In this document: one piece after another, positions 1 to 5,047 of the stretch
Numbering within the stretch: position 1 is the first letter of the stretch
Layout of the letters: every line of letters starts with the position of its first letter
From: RUG13409 sp045616985
GTDB lineage: Bacteria; Bacillota; Clostridia; Peptostreptococcales; Anaerovoracaceae
Direction: 5' to 3'
DNA length: 5,047 bases
Assembly (NCBI GenBank): GCA_045616985.1
Contig: JAZLHU010000034.1
Location: 1-5,047 of the forward strand
Program-made: the position numbers and the translations under genes
Notes under the pieces: model-generated
The model's database searches: none
What the model was told of the DNA's origin: nothing
Seen by the model: only the letters and a program-made list of their open reading frames with translations

Positions 1-129
1 TACTTCCTCTTGATGAGCCTTTAGCTTCTTGATCTGATTTCTAAAGTTTTATATTCATAAACAAGTTGCCCAATTTAGACAGCTTATTTAAGTATGCCAA
101 TTTATGGCTTTCCTCTACTTTCTTTCACA
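1..129. other. gene-free region downstream of pgk
   Basis: No coding region can be supported here on either strand. The longest open stretches are a few codons, such as an 8-codon GTG frame directly after the pgk stop and a 5-codon ATG frame at 58-41 on the minus strand. Two weak structures are visible: GCCA/TGGC (96-99 with 105-108, 5-base loop) and CTTTAG/CTAAAG (19-24 with 41-46, 16-base loop). On the plus strand the second is followed by TTTT, but it is AT-rich with a wide loop. Neither is a convincing terminator for pgk. Near-identical direct copies TGCCCAATTTA (67-77) and TGCCAATTTA (95-104) flank an AT-rich stretch. On the minus strand the left edge reads AAGAGGAAG, so a further gene could start just outside the window; this cannot be decided here. 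Confidence 0.6.
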
Positions 130-1317
130 CTATACCTCCTCTAATGCGGCAACTCCGGGAAGAAGCTTTCCTTCCAAAAACTCCAGACTTGCACCGCCGC
201 CGGTCGATACATGAGTGATCTTATCCGACAAACCGAATTTTTTTACGGCTGCGGCACTGTCGCCTCCGCCGATAATGCTTGTTGCATTTGTATTTTTCGT
301 AATCTCTTCGGCAATGGCTTTTGTGCCATGTTCAAACGCCTTAAACTCAAATACCCCCATAGGTCCGTTCCAAAGAACAGTACCCGCCTTTTTGATCGCT
401 TCAGCATAAAGTCTTACTGTGTCAGGCCCGATGTCCATTCCCATCCATCCGTCAGGCATTGTGGAGCTTCCCGCAAATCTTGTATTGCAGCCCTCCTTAA
501 ATTCATCACCGACGATGCTGTCAACAGGGAGCATAAACATTACGTCTTTATCCAAAGCCTTTTCCTGAAGGCTCTTTGCAAGATCAAGCTTATCTTCTTC
601 GCAAAGAGAATTTCCGATGTTATATCCATTAGCCTTAAGGAAGGTATATGCCATTCCTCCGCCGATAATAATGGTATCCGCTTTTTCAATCAAGTTTTCA
701 ATTACACCGATTTTATCGGAAACCTTTGACCCTCCGAGGATAGCAACCAGCGGACGCTTTGGATTTTCAAGAGCATCGCCTAAGAATTTAAGCTCCTTTT
801 CAATAAGGAATCCGGATACTGCGGGAAGATAGCCTGCAATACCCGTTGTAGAGCAATGCGCTCTGTGAGCAGTGCCGAAAGCATCGTTTACGAATATATC
901 AGCAAGTGATGCCAGCTCTTTGGAAAAATTCTCTTCGTTTTTTTCTTCTTCCGGCCTGTAACGAACATTTTCAAGAAGCATCAGCTGTCCCGGCTCAAGA
1001 GCATTTGCAATGGACTTTACCTTGTCATCTACAACAAGATCCGACTGTGCAAATATCACTTCTTTTCCTAAAAGCTCTGCAACTCTTTTTCCGATAGGCG
1101 CAAGGGTAAACTCTGCATCTGCCTGTCCCTTCGGACGGCCCAAATGGCTCATCAGAATTACTGCAGCTCCGTTTGCAAGGAGATACTCAATCGTAGGCAG
1201 TGCAGCCGTAATGCGATTATCGTCGGCAATGACACCATCCTTTATGGGTACATTAAAGTCGCAGCGAACGATGCACTTCTTACCTTGTACATCTACATCT
1301 CTTACTGTTTTTTTCAT
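130..1317 (-). CDS. pgk: phosphoglycerate kinase
   Basis: Cytoplasmic glycolytic enzyme that transfers phosphate between 1,3-bisphosphoglycerate and ADP to give 3-phosphoglycerate and ATP. It is 395 residues long, the usual bacterial length, and complete. The N-terminal substrate domain shows RCDFNVP (18-24), SHLGRP (57-62), LLENVRY (114-120) and NDAFGTAHRAH (144-154), carrying the basic-patch residues expected to bind the phosphoglycerate. The C-terminal nucleotide domain shows GGSKVSDKI (195-203), WNGPMGVFE (316-324), GGGDSAAA (350-357) and the closing STGGGASLEFLEGK (371-384). The frame stays open for 13 more codons to an ATG at 1356. The start at 1317 is preferred because AAAGAGG lies 8 bases upstream, the product then begins MKKTVRDVD as in other PGKs, and the upstream ATG sits almost on the predicted transcription start. 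It is transcribed away from nth. No gapA or tpiA is visible, though one could lie beyond the left edge. Confidence 0.98.
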   Translation of the reverse strand: MKKTVRDVDVQGKKCIVRCDFNVPIKDGVIADDNRITAALPTIEYLLANGAAVILMSHLGRPKGQADAEFTLAPIGKRVAELLGKEVIFAQSDLVVDDKVKSIANALEPGQLMLLENVRYRPEEEKNEENFSKELASLADIFVNDAFGTAHRAHCSTTGIAGYLPAVSGFLIEKELKFLGDALENPKRPLVAILGGSKVSDKIGVIENLIEKADTIIIGGGMAYTFLKANGYNIGNSLCEEDKLDLAKSLQEKALDKDVMFMLPVDSIVGDEFKEGCNTRFAGSSTMPDGWMGMDIGPDTVRLYAEAIKKAGTVLWNGPMGVFEFKAFEHGTKAIAEEITKNTNATSIIGGGDSAAAVKKFGLSDKITHVSTGGGASLEFLEGKLLPGVAALEEV

Positions 1318-1323
1318 GTGTCT

Positions 1324-1332
1324 GACCTCTTT
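1324..1332 (-). promoter_or_regulatory. pgk ribosome binding site
   Basis: The minus strand reads AAAGAGGTC, close to the Firmicutes consensus AAAGGAGGTG. Eight bases separate AGAGG from the ATG at 1317. This site decides the start, because the alternative ATG at 1356 would place it inside the coding sequence. Confidence 0.8.
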
Positions 1333-1359
1333 GTGAATTAAATAAATACTCAGCACTTT

Positions 1360-1365
1360 ATTATA
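1360..1365 (-). promoter_or_regulatory. pgk promoter -10 element
   Basis: The minus strand carries a perfect TATAAT. It predicts a transcription start near 1353 and a leader of about 36 bases containing the ribosome binding site. No good TTGACA-like -35 is seen at 16-18 bases upstream; that position (about 1382-1388) reads ACCAC/TACCAC and overlaps the -10 of the divergent nth promoter. The call rests on the hexamer and its position only. Confidence 0.5.
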
Positions 1366-1383
1366 CTACTTTTTGTGCCCATG

Positions 1384-1392
1384 TGGTATACT
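1384..1392 (+). promoter_or_regulatory. nth extended -10 promoter
   Basis: TGGTATACT fits an extended -10 (TG-N-TATAAT with one mismatch). Such promoters need little from the -35, and none is clear at the 16-18 base spacing. The predicted transcription start is near 1399, leaving a leader of about 17 bases before the ATG at 1416. The GTG at 1383, which would give a longer nth, overlaps this element and would not be on the transcript. GGTATA (1385-1390) and TATACC (1400-1405) form an inverted repeat with a 9-base spacer across the predicted start, a possible but unproven operator. Confidence 0.5.
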
Positions 1393-1415
1393 CTTCATAT
1401 ATACCGACGAAAATT

Positions 1416-2054
1416 ATGATGGCTAAACTGACAAAAGAAAAAAGAGCATCTGCAACAAATGTCCTGCTCCAAAGCTATCCTGATGCAAAATGTGCATTGG
1501 ATTACGACAGCACATACCACCTTCTTGTGGCAGTGGTTTTGTCTGCTCAAACGACCGATGTTTCCGTAAACAAAATAAGCCCCGTTCTTTTTGCCGCCGC
1601 ACCCACTCCCAAAGATATGTGTACGCTTTCGCAGGCAAAGCTTGAGCAATATATAAAGAGCATAGGACTATACAAAAACAAAGCAAAGAATGTTCTTGCC
1701 CTGTCAAAAGATTTATGCGAAAGATTCGGCGGCGAGGTGCCGGATAATTTCGACGACCTGTGCTCCCTTCCGGGAGTCGGAAGAAAAACTGCCAATGTTG
1801 TTCTGGCTGAGGCCTTCGGAAGGCAGGCGATTGCAGTCGATACCCATGTTTTCAGGCTGGCAAACCGAATAGGCTTTACAGAGGCTGATAATGTATTGGA
1901 TACTGAGCTTCAGCTTCAAAAGGCAATACCCTACGAGCTTTGGACCAGGATGCATCATGCCCTTATCCGGCACGGAAGAAAGGTCTGCACAGCAAGAAAT
2001 CCGAAATGTGATGGATGCTGCCTTAACGGAATCTGCAAAAAGAACGGACTTTAA
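1416..2054 (+). CDS. nth: endonuclease III, DNA glycosylase/AP lyase
   Basis: Base-excision repair enzyme that removes oxidised pyrimidines (such as thymine glycol) from DNA and nicks the abasic site by beta-elimination. It has 212 residues from the ATG at 1416, close to E. coli Nth (211). Visible features are LLVAVVLSAQTTDVSVNK (36-53, the family's N-terminal core), the helix-hairpin-helix LPGVGRKTANVVL (118-130) with catalytic Lys124, the AVDTHVFRLANR segment with catalytic Asp142, and a C-terminal iron-sulfur loop of four cysteines (191, 198, 201, 207) spaced C-x6-C-x2-C-x5-C, which should bind [4Fe-4S]. All key residues are intact. A second ATG follows directly at 1419 and would shorten the protein by one residue. 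A GTG at 1383 is rejected because it overlaps the promoter. No clear Shine-Dalgarno site precedes the start. The lipoprotein gene follows after 17 bases, so the two are probably co-transcribed. Confidence 0.97.
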   Translation: MMAKLTKEKRASATNVLLQSYPDAKCALDYDSTYHLLVAVVLSAQTTDVSVNKISPVLFAAAPTPKDMCTLSQAKLEQYIKSIGLYKNKAKNVLALSKDLCERFGGEVPDNFDDLCSLPGVGRKTANVVLAEAFGRQAIAVDTHVFRLANRIGFTEADNVLDTELQLQKAIPYELWTRMHHALIRHGRKVCTARNPKCDGCCLNGICKKNGL

Positions 2055-2071
2055 CGGCTGCACCTGAACAA

Positions 2072-3808
2072 ATGATTAAAAGTAAACAAAAAAAGATCAT
2101 ATCCGTTATTCTCTCAGCAATAATCATTGCTGCTTTTTGTTGTTCCTGCGGTGAAAATAATTCGGATGATCCGACAAATCCCGCTGCAACGCAGGATGCA
2201 ATTGAGACAAAAATCACCCCGCAGTCGATTGAGACGGAGATACAGCCTGAGGTAAAGCCCGGTACTCCGGAAGCAATAAACCACGTAAGCGAAATCCCGC
2301 TGCAAACACCGCCGGCAATAAGCGACTCAACACCTCAGATACAGCTTCCCGAATCTGGCGAAAAGATTTATTTGGGTAAAAACGAAGAAGGCTTGTATCT
2401 CGTAAACAAGGTTGATGGCTACGCTTTTATTGTTCCAGACGATTCAAAGCTTGACATTTCCAGAATGGAAGCGGAAACCGTTTTTTTAAACGAAAAAATT
2501 GAAGCATCCGTATTTACGCAGAAGCTTAAAACAGATGCATCAAAAAACAACTATATTTACTATTCATTGAACTTTCTTAATAAAAATCCGGCTGAACACG
2601 TATTGACTTCTGACGGCACTGTAACCGTAAGTAAAGCATTAAGCATCAGAACAGTAACGTGGACAAGACCGCTTCTTTCTGCAATAGATGGTGATAAGAA
2701 CTGTTATACGGCAATGTTTATAAGCACACCGGGCACAATATATCATCTGCTTATCAGATACAAGCAAGACTATGATGCTGCCGATATATGTCAAACAATA
2801 AAAAACAGCTTCCGAACAATTAAGCAAACAGAAAGCCCCGATGTCTTTCTTTATACACCGCTGTGCAGCAATGGGAATTTCAGCTCAATGCATGATCCAT
2901 CAACAACGGAGTATTACAATAAAGTCTTTATTCAGTCCGATAAGCTGACATGGGGAATTTTTCACTCAACAGGCATCAATGCCGAACCATTAAGCAGTCT
3001 TGAAGAAAAAATTGATTATCATTTTGATATCTACCTGGATTATAGATCAATATCAAATTCCTTTGACTTTGATTCGTACATAAATAGTGCAAAGCCAATT
3101 CAAAATGAAGGCAGAACCTACGAATTAACACTTCAGCCGCTTGACAACACAGACAGAACATCTCCTGTTTACGCTGTTCTGGACGGGAAATACGATTTGT
3201 ATTTATCCGGGCTTGCAGATTTTCTTAAAGCATTAAAGCATCCCGTGCTTCTGAGACTCTGCAACGAGATGAACGGCGACTGGTGCAATTACTGTGCATA
3301 TCATTACTCGGATGATGCTCATCTTTACAGGGCAATGTATTCTTATGTAATGCAATATCTCATGGATCGAGGGGTCACTAATGCGATATGGGTATGGAAT
3401 CCGAATGAGAAATCCTTTCCGGATTACAAATGGAACAGCCCCGTATTGTACTATCCTGACGAAGGAACTGACGTATACGGCATCACCGGGTATAACACAG
3501 GATGCTACTACGGCGGCTCAGAAAAATGGAGAAGCTTTGAGGAAATCTACAATCCGATATATAAAGATGCGGAGCGAAGATCAACGCTGCCTCTGATGAT
3601 AACCGAATTCTCCTGTGCTGAAAACGGCGGAGACAAAGCAGCATGGATCGAAGATATGTTTAATAAACTCCCTTCATATCCTGAAATCAAAGCGGCCGTG
3701 TGGTGGAATAGCTGCGATTTTGACATGAAACAAGACCCACCGTGTATTTCAAGGGAATATCGTTTAACGGAAGATTGCCTTGAAATATTCAGGAATCATC
3801 TAAGATAG
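2072..3808 (+). CDS. lipoprotein with GH26-like glycosidase domain
   Basis: Predicted surface-anchored glycoside hydrolase of 578 residues. Lys-rich residues 2-8 and a hydrophobic stretch (9-22) lead into FCCSC (22-26), a lipoprotein-type export signal with Cys26 or Cys24 as the probable lipidated residue. Residues 28-95 are a Pro/Thr/Glu/Ser-rich linker. Residues 97-252 form an alpha/beta domain I cannot assign firmly; its pattern of strands and ending (IKNSFRTI) recall PsbP/Mog1-like domains. Residues 258-578 resemble GH26 (beta-mannanase clan GH-A). PVLLRLCNEMNGDW (391-404) carries the expected acid/base Glu399 and Trp404. VWNPN (441-445), TDVYGITGYN (466-475) and LMITEFS (508-514, nucleophile Glu512) follow, then AVWWNS (542-547). 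Both catalytic glutamates are present. The substrate is unknown; a beta-mannan or related glucan is only a family-based guess. Nine cysteines lie in the catalytic part. No clear Shine-Dalgarno site is seen, and the gene probably depends on the nth transcript. Confidence 0.85.
   Translation: MIKSKQKKIISVILSAIIIAAFCCSCGENNSDDPTNPAATQDAIETKITPQSIETEIQPEVKPGTPEAINHVSEIPLQTPPAISDSTPQIQLPESGEKIYLGKNEEGLYLVNKVDGYAFIVPDDSKLDISRMEAETVFLNEKIEASVFTQKLKTDASKNNYIYYSLNFLNKNPAEHVLTSDGTVTVSKALSIRTVTWTRPLLSAIDGDKNCYTAMFISTPGTIYHLLIRYKQDYDAADICQTIKNSFRTIKQTESPDVFLYTPLCSNGNFSSMHDPSTTEYYNKVFIQSDKLTWGIFHSTGINAEPLSSLEEKIDYHFDIYLDYRSISNSFDFDSYINSAKPIQNEGRTYELTLQPLDNTDRTSPVYAVLDGKYDLYLSGLADFLKALKHPVLLRLCNEMNGDWCNYCAYHYSDDAHLYRAMYSYVMQYLMDRGVTNAIWVWNPNEKSFPDYKWNSPVLYYPDEGTDVYGITGYNTGCYYGGSEKWRSFEEIYNPIYKDAERRSTLPLMITEFSCAENGGDKAAWIEDMFNKLPSYPEIKAAVWWNSCDFDMKQDPPCISREYRLTEDCLEIFRNHLR
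2198..2251 (+). repeat. imperfect tandem 27-base repeat in linker
   Basis: Codons 43-51 and 52-60 of the lipoprotein gene encode the similar nonapeptides A-IETKITPQ and S-IETEIQPE. The DNA copies share ATTGAGAC and related bases. This looks like a small duplication that lengthened the flexible linker after the lipid anchor. It has only two copies and no sign of mobility. Confidence 0.5.
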
Positions 3809-3809
3809 A

Positions 3810-3835
3810 AAAAATCCGACGTTAGCCGGATTTTT
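3810..3835. terminator. bidirectional intrinsic terminator
   Basis: AAAAATCCG (3810-3818) pairs perfectly with CGGATTTTT (3827-3835), a 9-base-pair stem with an 8-base loop. It has a T tract on the plus strand and, from the A tract at 3809-3814, a T tract on the minus strand. It begins one base after the lipoprotein stop and ends 13 bases before the opposing permease stop, so it can end both convergent transcripts. Confidence 0.88.
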
Positions 3836-3848
3836 AATTTCGGAATGT

Positions 3849-4835
3849 TTATCTGTCTTCTCTGAAGTATGCGATCCCGAGACTTGCAGGCGGCTGATCC
3901 TCGCGGCGCTGTCTCATTGAAACCATAACAAGAACAATAGCCGTTACTATATAAGGTACAACCTTGTAAATCTGAGTCGGGAGGAACGGGAGCGGCAGAC
4001 GCAGATACAGAATAAGAAGTGCGCCGAACAATACACTGCCCCAGAGAGAATTAAGCGGTTTCCAGAGGCAGAAGATCACAAGGGCAACAGCTACCCAGCC
4101 CTCTCCTGAAAGAGCCGTATGATTCCATACAGAACCCGAAATCGTCATGGTATACACCATGCCGCCGATAGCAGATATCCCGCCGCCTATCAGTGTTGCA
4201 AGATATTTATACTTCTCAACATTTATTCCGGCAGCATCTGCAGTTGCAGGTGATTCACCAACAGAACGAAGATAAAGTCCGTGCTTTGTTTTTATCAGAA
4301 ACCATGCCATCAGGAGTGCCATTGCCACGCCGATGTAAACAAAGATATTGTAGCTGAACAGTATAGGTCCGATTACGGGAATGCCCTGCATTGCCTTGGG
4401 AAATACTCCGTTTTCAAAAAATCCCTTGAGTGAATTGCTGATGGAAACATTTCCGCCAACCTTAAGTCTCATAAGCTCTCCGACAAACTGCCCTACACCT
4501 GTACCGAAAATCGTAAGAGCAAGCCCGGTTACATTCTGGTTAGCCCGAAGGGTAATCGTAAGGAAACTGAAAATCAGTGCTCCGAATACTCCTGCAATAA
4601 AGGAGCATAAAAGTGCAATGATAACCGCAATTATTCCGTTTGCACTTTCTCCGGCAACATTACCGTAAACAAACACTCCGGCAAGACCAAAGGCTCCGCC
4701 CATATACATAAGACCTTCAACACCAAGATTGAGGTTTCCTGATTTTTCCGTAAGGATCTCTCCTGAAGTTCCGTAAAGAAGAGGAATACCGTTGGAGATA
4801 GAGGATGCAATAAAACTGATTATATTGATATTCAT
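3849..4835 (-). CDS. ABC transporter permease, BMP/nucleoside type (NupQ/YufQ-like)
   Basis: Integral membrane subunit of an ABC importer of the branched-chain permease superfamily, in the subgroup working with basic-membrane-protein (BMP) binding lipoproteins; characterised members import nucleosides. From the ATG at 4835 it has 328 residues. Visible are the family signature GEILTEKSGNLNLGVEG (25-41), several hydrophobic membrane segments (about 43-60, 67-95, 103-120, 160-181, 210-231, 246-257, 264-279, 291-307), the cytoplasmic SVGESPATADAAGINV loop (191-206) that should contact the ATPase, GEGWVAVALVIFCLWKP (244-260), and a polar tail with PASLGIAYFRE. The frame extends 10 codons to 4865, but AGGAGG sits 9 bases before 4835 and the extension overlaps the previous gene, so 4835 is chosen. 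It follows the upstream permease after one base and appears to be the last gene of its operon. The substrate is inferred from the family only. Confidence 0.93.
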   Translation of the reverse strand: MNINIISFIASSISNGIPLLYGTSGEILTEKSGNLNLGVEGLMYMGGAFGLAGVFVYGNVAGESANGIIAVIIALLCSFIAGVFGALIFSFLTITLRANQNVTGLALTIFGTGVGQFVGELMRLKVGGNVSISNSLKGFFENGVFPKAMQGIPVIGPILFSYNIFVYIGVAMALLMAWFLIKTKHGLYLRSVGESPATADAAGINVEKYKYLATLIGGGISAIGGMVYTMTISGSVWNHTALSGEGWVAVALVIFCLWKPLNSLWGSVLFGALLILYLRLPLPFLPTQIYKVVPYIVTAIVLVMVSMRQRREDQPPASLGIAYFREDR

Positions 4836-4836
4836 T

Positions 4837-5047
4837 CTATTCCGCCTCCTTGTTTTCTTTTCCACGGAAAATCAACTTGTAATTTATAAAGAATTCGCAT
4901 GCAAGCATGCACAGAAGTATCAAACCACTAAGTATTTCCGAAATAGCCACAGGTACAGACATATACGTTGCAAGCGCAGATCCGCCGCGCGAAAGAATAG
5001 CAAGTATCGCAGCGATCAGTATCATTACAAACGGATTGAGTTGAGAA
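4837..5047 (-). CDS. ABC transporter permease, C-terminal part (NupP/YufP-like)
   Basis: The frame is open from the right edge to a TAG at 4837-4839, giving about 70 C-terminal residues beginning SQLNPFVMILIAAILAILSR. The Met at 5025 is internal, as the frame continues upstream without a stop. The visible part has a membrane segment (LNPFVMILIAAILAILS), a short loop with RGGSALATYMSVPVAI, and a second membrane segment (SEILSGLILLCMLACEFFI) followed by the basic, charged end KLIFRGKENKEAE. This matches the C-terminal layout of the first permease of BMP-type ABC importers, where a hydrophilic turn with Gly-Gly and a 'VP-I' stretch precedes the last helix. The paired permease starts one base after its stop, so the two should be translationally coupled and form a heterodimeric channel. 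The N-terminal part, the ATPase and the binding protein lie outside the window. Confidence 0.85.
   Translation of the reverse strand, partial: SQLNPFVMILIAAILAILSRGGSALATYMSVPVAISEILSGLILLCMLACEFFINYKLIFRGKENKEAE
4845..4850 (-). promoter_or_regulatory. ribosome binding site of second permease
   Basis: A perfect AGGAGG on the minus strand lies 9 bases before the ATG at 4835 and inside the last codons (KEAE) of the upstream permease. It fixes the start at 4835 and suggests coupled translation of the pair. Confidence 0.85.

Noticed and set aside
3..32. Possible C-terminal end of a plus-strand gene (LPLDEPLAS then stop)
   Set aside because: Only nine codons are visible, with no motif, so a real gene end cannot be told from chance.
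67..108. Possible rho-independent terminator or repeat element downstream of pgk
   Set aside because: The only stem is four base pairs (GCCA/TGGC) with no T tract on the minus strand, and the direct repeat is only about 10 bases, within chance for AT-rich DNA.
211..729. 172-residue plus-strand open frame inside pgk
   Set aside because: It is antisense to a clear, full-length pgk, has no recognisable domain, and the composition is that of a reverse-complement shadow.
1318..1356. 13-codon N-terminal extension of pgk
   Set aside because: It would bury the ribosome binding site and start at the predicted transcription start; other PGKs begin near MKKTVRDVD.
1383..1415. 11-codon GTG extension of nth
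   Set aside because: The GTG coincides with the TG of the extended -10 element, and the added residues do not fit the endonuclease III N-terminus.
1713..2063. 116-residue minus-strand open frame inside nth
   Set aside because: It lies opposite the intact catalytic and iron-sulfur regions of endonuclease III and shows no motif or ribosome binding site.
4836..4865. 10-codon N-terminal extension (MEKKTRRRNR) of the second permease
   Set aside because: It overlaps the end of the upstream permease and covers a perfect AGGAGG placed for the start at 4835.

Overview
The window looks like a piece of a moderately AT-rich Firmicutes chromosome, most likely a gut-type clostridium (Clostridia, possibly Oscillospirales). 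The support is the purine-rich Shine-Dalgarno sites, the style of the phosphoglycerate kinase and endonuclease III proteins, a lipoprotein signal of Gram-positive type, and a BMP-family (NupPQ/YufPQ-like) ABC permease pair. The lineage is an inference from protein style; no rRNA or other marker gene is present.

Layout, left to right. Bases 1-129 hold no gene that can be supported. They are the region downstream of pgk, with weak hairpins only. Phosphoglycerate kinase (pgk, minus strand, 130-1317) is complete and has all its active-site motifs. A roughly 100-base divergent promoter region (1318-1415) separates it from endonuclease III (nth, plus strand, 1416-2054). The -10 elements of the two genes face away from each other and lie 21 bases apart. 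Seventeen bases after nth comes a 578-residue lipoprotein gene (plus strand, 2072-3808). Its product has a Cys-rich signal end, a Pro/Thr/Glu linker, an unassigned N-terminal alpha/beta domain and a GH26-like glycosidase domain. A strong hairpin with A and T tracts (3810-3835) ends this unit and also serves the opposing operon. That operon (minus strand) contributes the last permease gene (3849-4835) and the 3' part of the preceding permease gene (4837-5047, running off the right edge).

How the genes relate. pgk is central glycolysis (ATP formation from 1,3-bisphosphoglycerate). nth is base-excision repair and probably shares a transcript with the glycosidase lipoprotein, although the two have no obvious functional link. 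The two permeases should form the membrane channel of an ABC importer of the basic-membrane-protein (nucleoside) class; its ATPase and binding lipoprotein are expected beyond the right edge. I see no mobile element, CRISPR array, tRNA or rRNA. The least ordinary item is the glycosidase lipoprotein, with its N-terminal domain, its variant residue before the acid/base glutamate and its many cysteines near the active site. It is a variant of a known fold, and I do not see clear evidence of a new multi-gene system here.
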